Notes under the pieces: generated by a model
Database searches by the model: none
The model's input: the letters and a program-made list of their open reading frames with translations, nothing else
What the model was told of the DNA's origin: nothing
Shown here: in pieces, positions 36,904 through 48,900 of the stretch
How the letters are laid out: every line of letters starts with the position of its first letter
Position numbering within the stretch: the first letter of the stretch is position 1
Assembly (NCBI RefSeq): GCF_937616625.2
Contig: NC_065570.1
Coordinates: forward strand, 69,653,665 to 69,717,664
DNA length: 64,000 nucleotides
Origin: Mercurialis annua
Lineage: Eukaryota > Streptophyta > Magnoliopsida > Malpighiales > Euphorbiaceae
Direction of reading: 5' to 3'
Program-made: the position numbers and the translations under genes

Positions 36904-39900
36904 ATGGAAACTAAAGGCAGACTCATTGCTGGTTCTCACAATAGAAATGAGTTTGTTCTTATCAATGCTGATGAAATTTACAGAGTAATTACTTCTTCTT
37001 CTACTTTTACTTCTCTTTTTTATTTTTAGTTTCATAACTCTGTTGTGAATTTTGATGTGTGGTGTTTTTGGTCTTTTTGAAGTTGTTTTCTTTACCTTAT
37101 TTCTGTTGTTTCACAAATTCCATTTGCTCATTCTTAAGTTATTAACACAATAAAGCTAACTTTTGTGATCACTTCAGTTTAAAAGCTGCAAATATTGGAT
37201 TTTGATTCTTTTCCTCTTCTTGCATTGCCACTTTGAAAGAAGAAAAAAAAGGGTTAAGCTTTTATTTGTCAACACTTGCTGTATTGTTGCCAAAAAAAAA
37301 TCATTGATTAGTTAATTTTTATTTTTTCCTTTCTGGTTTCTAATTTTGGAGCTAGTTAATGCAAAAGATTGTAACTTTGACTTTGCATGAATAGTATCTG
37401 ATTATCAGTTCTTTTTTCAGTGAAATGAACAGTTAAAATTCACTTAGTAGCTTCAATTTTGACATGTTGGTTTTCAGTTTGATGGTTTAGAATGTGATTG
37501 AGTTTACAAGTCCATTTGGTTGTTGTTTCCAGGTAAGTTGTGTTAAAGAACTGAGCGGGCAAATTTGCCAGATTTGTGGGGATGAGATAGAGATTAGAGT
37601 AGATGGGGAGCCATTTGTTGCTTGCAATGAATGTGCTTTCCCTGTATGTAGACATTGCTATGAGTATGAAAGAAGAGAGGGCAACCGAGCCTGCCCTCAA
37701 TGCAAGACCATATATAAACGCATCAAAGGTTGGCATCTCCATTCCTTTTTTTTAATTTCTCACTTTATTTGTTGTTGTCCCTTATAACCTATGTTGCATG
37801 AAAATTTACCGAGTTACATATTTCCTAAAATGTTTCCGAAACACCGAAATTTCATATTTATGTCCATTCTTGTAGAAAATATTGTTTCGTCATTTTCCAT
37901 TTTAGTGTTTTCTGTTCAAGCGTTTCCGTTCTCAAGCAACATAGCTTATAAAAATGGTTACTATTGTAACTGAGAAACCTGAGCTATTACAGGGAGTCCA
38001 AGAGTCGAATGGGATGAAGAAGAGGAGAATACAGATGATTTAGAGAATGAATTTGATATTTCTGGCCCTCACAGCTTTGCCGAATCTATGTTTAACGTTG
38101 GTCGGGATTGGCAAGCCAATGTTTCAGGGTTTACTGCACCATCTGAGTTACATTCTGCTCTTGTAGCTTCTGAGGTTCCTCTTCTGACTTACCATGAAGA
38201 GGTAAATTGAGTTTTTTTGGAAACTTTGATACCTTTTCCATTCCCTAAATATACCTGTATTTATAACTGCTTATAGCCACTCTGTGTTGGCCATTCATTC
38301 AATGTTATAGTGGCTCTTTTTGGTGTAGGATGTTGGGATTTCACCTGATAAGCATGCTCTTATTATACCCCCATCTCGCACTTCATGGATACAACCGATG
38401 ACATATCTTGATTCTTCCATGTCTTGTAAGTTTGTTTAACCTGAATGACTGACGATTATATTCAACTTTAGAGGCTACTGTTCCGTCTACTTTGCTTAAT
38501 GGTTGATTTTTCTTGATGCTGTAGTGCAACCCAGAGCTATGGACCCTAAGAAAGATTTGGCAGTGTATGGCTATGGAACAGTTGCATGGAAAGAGAAAAT
38601 GGAAGAGTGGAAGAAAAAGCAAAATGAAAAACTTCAAGTTGTGAAGCACCAAGGTGGGAAGGATGGTGGATATAATGGAGATGAGTTGGATGATCCCGAC
38701 TTGCCCATGTAATTAGCCTTCTTAACTAACTTCTTCATTACTGGACCTTCCTTCTCAACCTTTTGTTTCGTTTTGCGTTTTCTCAGAGCCATGAATGGTT
38801 TAGTCATTAAAAGAGTTAAAAAGAGACATTATTATACTTAGAGGAACTCACTAGGTACATACTTTGGCAGGATGGATGAAGGGAGGCAACCTCTTTCAAG
38901 GAAGTTACCAATTTCTTCGAGCAAGATAAGCCCATACAGATTGATAATTATAGTCCGACTTGTAATTCTTGGCCTCTTCTTCCACTATAGAATTCTTCAT
39001 CCAGTCAACAATGCCTATGGATTATGGCTAACATCAACCATTTGTGAAATATGGTTTGCTGTATCATGGATATTTGATCAACTACCAAAGTGGTACCCAA
39101 TTAAACGAGAAACATATCTCGATCGATTATCGTTGAGGTAATCTCTTTGTTCTCTCTGATAACTGTTTGTAATTTTCGGCAATTTCACATATTAATGTGC
39201 AGAATTTGTGAATACTTGTAGGTATGAGAAAGAGGGGAAGCCATCTGAATTAGCCGCTGTAGACATATTTGTTAGTACGGTTGATCCAATGAAAGAACCT
39301 CCACTTATCACAGCAAACACAGTTCTATCCATCCTTGCTGTAGATTATCCGGTCGAAAAAGTGGCATGCTATGTCTCAGATGATGGTGCTGCTATGCTCA
39401 CTTTTGAAGCACTCTCAGAGACTTCTGAATTTGCAAGAAAGTGGGTCCCTTTCTGCAAGAAGTATAAAATTGAACCCCGGGCTCCAGAATGGTACTTTGG
39501 TGAAAAGGTTGATTATTTGAAAGACAAAGTAGATCCAGCATTTATCAGGGAGCGGCGCGCCATGAAGGTTTGTTGCTTTTCCCTGTTGCTTTAATGTTCT
39601 TTTGTTTGGTTATATGCAGATGAATATAAAACATCATCTTGCTTTGGAGTAGGGAAGTATCAAAAATCACATTAATGACAGTTTTCTCATGATAATTAAA
39701 ATTTTGGCTTGGTTAGAAATAATAATGTACAGTATTCTTTTGTTGCATGCTGATAAAGAGAGAATACGAAGACTTCAAAGTTCGAATAAATGGACTGGTT
39801 GCCACCGCACAGAAGGTTCCCGAGGAGGGATGGACAATGCAGGATGGAACTCCATGGCCAGGGAACAATGTCAGAGATCATCCTGGAATGATTCAGGTAA

Positions 39901-42567
39901 AAGAAGTTATTTGGATGTATGAGTAGTATCATCACATGATGGTAGGGTTGTGCAAACTGAACCAAATTGAAATAATAATAAAAATCGGGTTGTCTGATTG
40001 GTTCCTTTTGAAAGTATGAAAACTTCAGCTCCTTTTTGGAGCAAACCGAACTGAAAAATCCCAAACATAGTTTAACAAGAACCTAATGCACACCCCTACA
40101 CGTCATGTATCGTCTCACCCTTCTAAGGAGGTGAAAACTTAAGCGATTCTAAGCTTGTTATAAACTTGTTCAGGTTTTCCTGGGGCAACATGGTGTCCAT
40201 GATGTTGAAGGGAACCAACTGCCTTGTCTAGTTTATGTGTCTCGTGAGAAGAGGCCAGGACATGATCACCACAAAAAAGCTGGTGCAATGAATGCTTTGG
40301 TATAGCTCCCTGTCTCCCAAGCTTCTCTGGTATTTTATTAGTTCTCCATTTTCTCACTGTTTTCTTTTTGCTGAATAAAAAAGGTGAGGGTATCTGCAAT
40401 CTTAACAAATGCTCCATACCTGCTGAATGTCGATTGTGATCACTATATAAACAACTGTAAGGCACTTCGTGAAGCCATGTGTTTTATGATGGATACAACA
40501 TCTGGAAAGAATATCTGTTACGTACAGTTTCCTCAAAGATTTGATGGGATTGATCGCCATGATAGATACTCCAATCGCAATGTTGTGTTCTTTGACGTAA
40601 GTGGATGTCTTAGTATTGTTTACGTGATAGTATAAGTTATGTTGCACGAAAACTTATCGACTCCTATATTTTCACATTTCATTTTATAGTTTCTAGAAAT
40701 ACTTCTGAAATTCCGATTTTTTTTTAAATGTTCATTTTACCATTTTTAGTTTCTACATTTTCAGTTCCGGCGTTTTCCCTTTCGATGGTTCCATTTTGTG
40801 CAACATAGCATACAAGCATATGCTTAATCTTTATCTGTATTGAAGAAGGGGGGAATCATGTTTCTTTCGATTGCAGGTTAACATGAAAGGATTGGATGGG
40901 ATCCAAGGACCTATATATGTCGGCACTGGTTGTGTTTTCAGAAGGCAGGCACTTTATGGATATGATGCCCCCATCAAGAAGAAGCCACCAGGCAAGACAT
41001 GCAACTGCTGGCCAAAATTGTGCTGCTTTTGTTGCAGATCTAGAAAGAAGAACAGGAAAGGAAAATCAAACGAGATTAAGAAGAAGAACAAGGAAGGTTC
41101 CAAGCAGATACATGCATTAGAGAATATTGAAGAGGGTATTGAAGGTAAGAAATTAAGAATCATGGATTTAGGTAATAGTAACAGGAGATTGTACGAAAAG
41201 TTGTCTGGTTGTTTGATTACCTGAACTCTGATTGCAGGTATAGATAATGAAAAAACAAAGTTAATACCCCAAATAAAATTTGAGAAAAGATTTGGGCAGT
41301 CACCGGTTTTTATAGCTACATTACTCATGGAAGAAGGTGGGATTCCAAAAGGAGCAACTTCTGCATCGCTTTTGAAAGAAGCCATTCATGTCATTAGCTG
41401 TGGTTATGAAGATAAAACCGAATGGGGTAAAGAGGTATGCTAGCCGCGTGTGACAATTTTATATTCTTAACTTGTCATTTTGTTTCCTTAACTTCAATGC
41501 TCTTCCTCGTATAAATCTCATTTTGCTATAGGTCGGGTGGATATATGGTTCTGTCACTGAGGACATATTGACAGGCTTCAAGATGCATTGTCATGGCTGG
41601 CGTTCAGTATATTGCATTCCGCAGAGGCCTGCATTTAAGGGTTCAGCTCCAATAAATCTTTCAGATCGTCTGCACCAGGTTCTTCGGTGGGCACTAGGAT
41701 CTGTTGAGATTTTGTTGAGTAAGCACTGTCCTATATGGTATGGCTATGGCTGTGGATTGAAACCGTTGGAACGATTCTCTTATATAAACTCAGTTGTCTA
41801 TCCTTTGACATCAATTCCCTTAGTCATTTACTGTACCTTGCCAGCTGTTTGTCTCCTTACAGGAAAATTCATTGTTCCTGAGGTATTTCCTTTGCTTTTA
41901 TATATTATTCAGAATTAAATAAAGATAGCACTATCCTAATATCATTTATGTTATTTTAACGAATCTTGTTTACTTGCAATTTCAGCTTAGTAACTATGCA
42001 AGCATCATTTTCATGGCGCTCTTCATAACAATAGCACTTACGAGTGTCCTTGAAATGCAATGGGGAGGCGTAGGAATACATGACTGGTGGAGAAACGAGC
42101 AGTTTTGGGTGATTGGTGGCACGTCATCTCATCTGTTTGCACTTTTCCAGGGTCTGCTCAAGGTACTGGCAGGTGTTAGTACTAGTTTCACGGTTACTTC
42201 AAAAGCCGGGGATGACGGAGATTTTTCAGAACTCTACCTCTTCAAATGGACATCATTGTTGATCCCGCCTCTGACATTGCTTTTCATAAACATCATTGGA
42301 ATTGTAGTTGGAGTCGCCAACGCTATCAACAACGGGTATGATTCTTGGGGTCCGTTCTTTGGTAGGCTATTCTTTGCAGGTTGGGTCATTCTCCATCTTT
42401 ATCCATTCTTAAAGGGATTCTTGGGGAAACAAAATAGGCTTCCTACAATCATACTTGTCTGGTCGATACTTCTAGCTTCCATTTGCTCGCTGTTATGGGT
42501 CCGACTCAACCCATTCACATCGAGAGATGGTCTTGTATTAGAAATTTGTGGATTAGATTGCAATTAA
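36904..42567 (+). CDS. CESA: Cellulose synthase catalytic subunit, CESA6-like (primary wall type)
   Basis: Fourteen exons: 36904-36984, 37533-37728, 37993-38201, 38329-38425, 38525-38708, 38871-39137, 39222-39567, 39759-39896, 40174-40299, 40384-40596, 40877-41144, 41238-41434, 41532-41882 and 41986-42567. They join in frame to 1084 aa, the normal CESA length. It polymerises UDP-glucose into beta-1,4-glucan at the plasma membrane. A RING-like zinc finger (residues 39-84) has all eight cysteines. Two N-terminal membrane helices (about 277-326) precede the GT2 domain. Catalytic features are DDG (D398-D399), DCD (565-567), TED (783-785) and QVLRW (823-827), then FTVTSK and six C-terminal helices. 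The N-terminus ([17 protein letters not shown]) and the ending LEICGLDCN point to the CESA2/5/6/9 group, partners of CESA1 and CESA3 in primary walls. Introns 2, 8 and 10 carry MITEs. Its 3' end faces the next gene 387 bp away. Confidence 0.96.
37789..37944. mobile_element. hAT-like MITE in CESA intron 2
   Basis: The 156-bp element starts ctatgttgcatgaaaa and ends tcaagcaacatag. It is flanked by cttataac (37781-37788) and cttataaa (37945-37952), an 8-bp duplication with one mismatch. The same family occurs in intron 10 of this gene. Confidence 0.82.
39943..40098. mobile_element. hAT-like MITE in CESA intron 8
   Basis: It starts tagggttgtgcaaactgaac and ends 'taatgcacacccccta'-like (cacaccccta at 40089-40098), an inverted pair of the plant TAGGGGTGTGCA type. 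The flanking 8-mers agree poorly, so it is an old copy. Confidence 0.65.
40637..40808. mobile_element. hAT-like MITE in CESA intron 10, same family as intron 2
   Basis: It starts ttatgttgcacgaaaactta and ends tgtgcaacatag. Internal wording ('cacatttcattt', 'gtttctagaaatac', 'ttccggcgttttccctttc') parallels the intron 2 copy. The 8-bp flanks are only partly conserved (agtataag and catacaag). Confidence 0.72.
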
Positions 42568-42954
42568 GGAAACAGAATATTGCATAAACATGCTACTATT
42601 TCTCGTCGAAGAGGAAAGAAATCCCTATGACAGTGCTGAAGAAAATCCCGACGGGCAGGGATGTGTGTAAATATTATGGGCATTGACATATTGTCATCTA
42701 ATTTGCCTAATTTTTATAAATTATTTGTGAAAAGTTAGTTTAGCAATAAAATGTCAATGAAACTGAATTTAAATCACTGCAAGAGGCAGTATTGTGAAAA
42801 ACTCTGTACGTTCATATATTTCTTTAAGATAGTAATAATGACTAAATGGCATGAGATATGCTTACAATATATCAAACTCTAGAAGTCCATAATAAAATCC
42901 AAATGCATAAAATAAATACCTAACCTAGCTTAGAGAGCAAGCAATCTAATGAAC
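42568..42954. other. Shared 3' region between convergent genes
   Basis: 387 bp separate the CESA stop from the stop of the minus-strand gene. It must hold both 3' UTRs; an 'aataaa' at 42747 (plus strand) is a candidate polyadenylation signal for CESA. Confidence 0.5.
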
Positions 42955-45900
42955 CTAGTGATAATTCCTCACATCCTCTAGAGGACGCCTCTTAGTTAAT
43001 GTTTTTGGTGCAGTCATATTACCAATTTGCTCCTCCTTATTGGTTGGTGCATTTTCTTTCATAGTATACCAGTCAGAAACTTTCTGTTGTATTGGATGAA
43101 CTAAATCGATTTCAGCAGTTTTCATCTCTGAACTCAGTTCATCATTTTCCTCTACAGTTTTATCAGACTGTTCAGCTTCCTGACTTGTCAGATTGAGTTG
43201 GAATTCTTCTTCTCCCTCTCCAGAAACCAGACTCAGCTTGGAAGATTCACATTCTATCTTTCCACAAATAGCAATTTGTTATCGATTAGATAAGCGTTTC
43301 AGTTATATAAAACTAAAACATTAAAATTAATAATTATTTTCTAAAATGAAGACGAATTAACATTTCAGTCAAAGAATCAAGCACTAACCATGATCTGGAG
43401 AAGCGTCAATAGCAGACTTGATTGTATTATCAGATTCCAGCTTATGTTGGAGTTGAGAAATATCTTCGAAACTATGTGGTTCCTCGGTCTCTGCAGGAGG
43501 TGTCTTGCTTATGTTGTCAGGTGAGAATGTGTTGAGAGCAGCTAAACAGTCATTATCATCTTCAGAAACTCCTTCATTAACTGGATCTTGCTGCAAGTCA
43601 AGTTCCTCTTCAGTTACATCCTGATGTACACTTGCATTTTTTCCCAAGGTTGAACTCTCTGTAAACTTATTTAGTTCTCCACCAGCTTTCTGACCTACAT
43701 CAGTTTGTTCTGCTGTAAGTACTTCATCATTCTTCATCAATTGTTCCTCAAGCTCTTCTGTGTTTTACAAGAAAAATGTTATCTACGAGTTATAACACTA
43801 CAAAAATATCATGAATATTATGGCTGCATGAAGCTAAACATACAGCAGATATTGCTTATCATGTAATTAAAAACAATGGTTTGGTAAATAAGATCGAAAA
43901 TTAAATATTAGATTCAGTATAATGGTGTCACTTACCATAATAAGCTTTTGTAATTTGTTGTATGGAAGAACTGCATAAATCATCTTCAGGTTTAGCACAA
44001 TAGGTATCTGCAAGTGTTGAAAGTTCTGCTGGCATGTCGTCTTGCTGTTGGCTAGAACTTGAAATAACCTTATGTAGCTGATGAGTCTTTGAAATTTCAA
44101 GTAATGTATCTTCCCAAAAGTCTGATTGAACAGCCCCTCCATCTCCTTCCTCTTCTTGTATATCGATATTTTTGATGGGTATTTTCATGGAAGCACCATT
44201 GTCTTCTACACAAACATCTTCCCTGACGCCATGGCCACAATATGCAACTTCTGCTAAAACCCCTTCCTTTGCAGGAAAAACGGTATTTTCCACCTCCTTA
44301 TCCTCAGGATTCTGAATATGAAGGAACTCTTGATTGATTACAGGTGCATTGTCAATTTTTTCATCAGAAACTATGTCATCTATGCCAAAATTCATTTCAG
44401 TTCCTTGTTCAACTTTTTCATCATTTACTAAATCTTGGTGTAACTGCACAAAACTCTCAGAATTATCACCTGTCAAATTGTCTTCCAAGACTTCACCAAG
44501 TTTTGCCGTTTGCTCTTGTTCTCCAGGTGTAACCTTCTCAGAGTTCTTGCTCATCAAATTCTCCTTAAAGTGTTCTTCATCAGATTTTCCAGCATCTTGT
44601 TCTCCTTTCTCATAAATCATATTCGCCTCCCAGTTGGAGTTAAGGGAAGATTCAACTTGACTTGATGATCTATTTTCTGTGAGATGCAAAAACATTAGAA
44701 ACAAAAATTCAAATCAGCACACGGGAAATGAGAAAAAAGCATGGGAAAGAACTTCTTACACCAAATCAGAACTGTCTGAATAAACTACAGCAGTTTTTTT
44801 TTTCACAGGCAGGCAAAAGATTATTACACATTATGAGAATCATAAAACAATGACAGAATAAGGAATGCGTGCTCATGTTTATTTTATTTTTATTTTTTGC
44901 ATCTCCCTACAACATATTTATTTATCATTTTAATCAAATTTCCAGTTCAAATTTAAATTCTTTTGAGATAGACATCTCTGAACACTTCAGTTTTAACATT
45001 TTGAGAAATCATAAAACAATGGTAGAATACAAAAAAAGAAATTCTTAAATAGCTACTTTCCCACAACTCGCGAGGTAAAACACATAAATGCTTCAACAAA
45101 GTGAGATGATAGAATAAAGCAAGAAATAAGTAAACAAAACAAAATCAAAGGCATGACACTAGATGCAATTCTAGCCTTAGATTTAACTGTCTCAGTTTTT
45201 CTGTATATACAGCAAAGGAAGAGACAAAAAGTACTAAAAAGTAACATCTTGAACTTATTTGTTTCTACAGTAGCTAGATTGAAATGAGAGGCAAAATATG
45301 TTCTATTGTTTTAATATCTTTATAGCTACATATCTATCTTCATAAATCAAAAAAATATTAATTAACCGGAAAACAAAATTCAGATTTCCAAACTGATCCC
45401 TAGAAATTGGCGAGAAAAGGAAAAAGTACTCAACTTGCTTCTTCATTAGCTACTGCTACGTACTTAAATAACATACATTTTGGTTGCAAAAGTAATTTAT
45501 CAGACAATGTCTACCCAAAAATTTTAGTTCTTTCAGAATTCAAGAAAAAATTCTAATCATGCTCAAAGAAGAGAATGTCACCTGATTCCTTCTCAGCATC
45601 CTGGTTAGTACCCTTGCCTTCCAAATTATCTTCCATTTCTCCAGCACCTTTCTTTGTGTCTCCAGCTTTTGCATCTACGACACTTGTGTCCATATCTGGC
45701 ACATGTTCCACACTAGGACTGTTAGGCTTAAACATCTTTATTTCAAATTGAATTTCAGCATGGTGAACTCCATCAGATGGATTCTTGAGGAATCTGGAAT
45801 CAGTAAATCCAGCCTCAGACAAAGTAATCGGATCATCATTGCTCCTTTTTTGCAACCCATTTAAACAAATAGAAATCACTTTATCAGGCTTAACAGTGCT

Positions 45901-48900
45901 TTCTGATTGTGAAGTCCCTTCATATTGCTGCTGCTGAATATCCACTGCCATCATGCATTTTTCATCATCAGCTGCTTTTCTATTTCCAAAAGTACCGTCA
46001 CAAATACTGGCAGATTCAACTTGATTCAATGATCTATTTTCTGTGAGATGGAAAAACATTAGAAGAAAAATCCATATCAGCACACAGCAAGTGACACAAA
46101 AGCATGTGAAAGAAGTTCTTATTCCAAATCAAAACTGTTAGAATAAACTACGACATTTTGTCTTCTTTTTACAGGCAGGCAAAAAAGCATTTCAGATTAT
46201 GAGAACCATAAAACAATGACAATATATATAGGGTGCTCATGTGTCTTTGTTTTTGCATTGCCCTGGCAGCATAAGTAAATCATTTATATCAAATTTTCAA
46301 TTGAAATATATTCCATTGCCATAGAGAACTCTGAACGCTTCAGTTTTAAAATTATGAGAAATCATAAGACAATGGTTGAAAACAGAAACAGAAATTCTTA
46401 AATAGCTACTTTCCCATGACTCGTGAGGTAGAAAACAAATGTGCTTTGACAAAAGTGATGATAGAATGAAGCAAGAAATAAGTATACCAAACAAAATAAG
46501 AGGCAGACTTCATGACACTCCATGCAACTCTAGCCTCAAATTTAATCGTCTAAGTTTTCTGTGTATCCAACAAAAGCAGTGACATCTTGAACTAGATACT
46601 AACATCTCGAACTTAGTTTTTTCGACCATTAGCTAGATTGAAATGAAAGGTTATGTTTTTCATTGTAACACCTTTATAGCTACATAACTGCCATCTTAAA
46701 TAATCACCTACCATGATCGACTATTAAGAAAGCAAACAAGATTACGATTTCTTCACTGGTCCAAAGAAATTCAAAAGAAAAGGGAAAAGTACTCAACTTG
46801 CTACTTTATTAGGCTATTAGCTACAACTTCTTGATTAATTGCAAAGTAATTTATCACATAATGCCTACCCGGAAAAAAAATAGATCTTTCACGTTTCAAG
46901 CAAAAATGCTAATCATGCTGTGAGAAGAGAACGTCACCTGATTCCTGCTCAACACCCTGGTTAGTACCATTGCCATCCATATGATCTTCCAATTTTCCAG
47001 CTCCATCCTTGGCAACTTCAACTTTTGCATTTACATCACCTGTGTCCATATATGGCACATGCTCCTCATTAGGACTGTCAGGCTCAACCATCATCACTTC
47101 AAGTTGAATTGCAGCATTGTAAACTCCATCAGATGCACTACTGAGGCATCCAGAATTAGTCAATCCAGCCTCAGACAAAGTAACCAGCTCAACATTGCTA
47201 CTTTTTGGTAAGCCATCGAAACAAACAGAAATTACTTCATCAGACTTAACTATGCTTGCCGTTTGTGAAGTCCCTTCATTTTGTTGTTGCTGAATATCCA
47301 CTACCATCATGCATGTTTCACCAGCTGCTTTTCTATTTTCAAACATACCATCATAAATACTAGTATCAGGAACTTCTGGAGCTTCCTTAGCATCCGAGTG
47401 ATCGCCCATGAAGTTTGTAGAAGAGTCAACTTCAGAATCACTTGCTTTAAATAGCATTCTTTCTTCCTCCACTCTATCGATACTATTAATGCTTTGGGTA
47501 GATTCTGAATTCAATTCAACATTCTTTGCCTCAAGAAAATTACTTTGTTGAGTGCTCTGCGGCAAAACAGTAGCTACTTCCTCGCAATCATCATAGAAGG
47601 AAAGGTTCATTATCGGATTACATTCTGCGGTTTCATTCCCTAAAACCTGACGAGACTGCTCAAACTTCAATTGTGCTTCCGCAAACTTACCAATAGTCAT
47701 TCCCTTTATTGCCATTTGTGAATCACTAGATTCTTCACCTGCAGAGTTCACTTCTGCAACAACCTTTTGGGAACCACCATAATCCCCAAATTTTGCTACC
47801 AAATAATTCCCTGAAACCTCCTTATCTTCCACTTCAGGTTTTTTAATGTTTATCTCTTCATGCGTGCTTTGATTTTCAACCATATACCCCACAAGATTAT
47901 AGTGAGCATCTGCCCCATCCACAACATCCTCTATACTGCTATTCTTATTGTCATATATCTCTTCAATACCGCAGTCCTTATCCTCAACCTTCTCAGAGGA
48001 CAGGTCTCGGATCCTTTGAGCAGATGATGCTTCTGACAAGAATTGTTCACCGCCACTGTTGTTAAAACTATTTCCTCTTTCACTAACTATGCAATCTTGA
48101 AAATCTTCTTGGCACAAAATCTCATCACTGGAGTTTTTTGTTATTGCAGTGTTCCCAGCATTTTTATCACCCAGCTTCTCATGATTGAATTGGGGTAAAG
48201 CATCTGCTGGTACTTCTTCCAGAACTTCATTTGTGTCTTCATCAATAGAGTTAGTGGCGGTTGATGCTTTGTCTGCTACATCTACAAAAGTAGCAAAAGT
48301 TCACAGAATATGGTCAAGTTGATTCTCAGCTGGGTGTGGACATACAAGTGACAAACTAATATAAAAATATCACATGGTAGAAGTAGAAAACTGACTTTGA
48401 TGTTGTTTACTGATCTTCAAAGACAAGTTACCTGAACAGCAGGATAATTTGGAGTTGGTTACAGCAGAAGAAAAAAAAATACGAGATGAAAATATCAGAA
48501 GGAAGACTGATATTAGTTACCGCCGACATGGTATTGGAAAAGGAAAAGCTTAGAATATCTTGCTTAAAGAGATCATTCAATCTCCATTTCAGAATCAGTA
48601 GTTAATTGCTTTTCCTCTTAAACAGAATTTTAATACCAGCCAAAGAACAAACACTTTAACCACAAAAAAAAAGCAACTAGTCTACTTACCTTGTTGACGT
48701 TCATCATTAATATCAGGAATGGTGCATGTAGAATGTGGGCCTGCATGAAATACAACATCCAGAATTTAGTAAAAGATGACTGAAACAAGACAATGACACA
48801 TTGCAAAAGGTTCTGAATATATTGCAAGAGTTAGACATTGGTTCACACATGTTAAAGCAACTCTTGTAGAAAAGTAGTTTTGGCTCTCTTCGACAACACC

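Noticed and set aside
44334..44615. Plus-strand ORFs opposite exon 7 of the large gene
   Set aside because: Shadow frames of the Glu/Ser-rich minus-strand exon.
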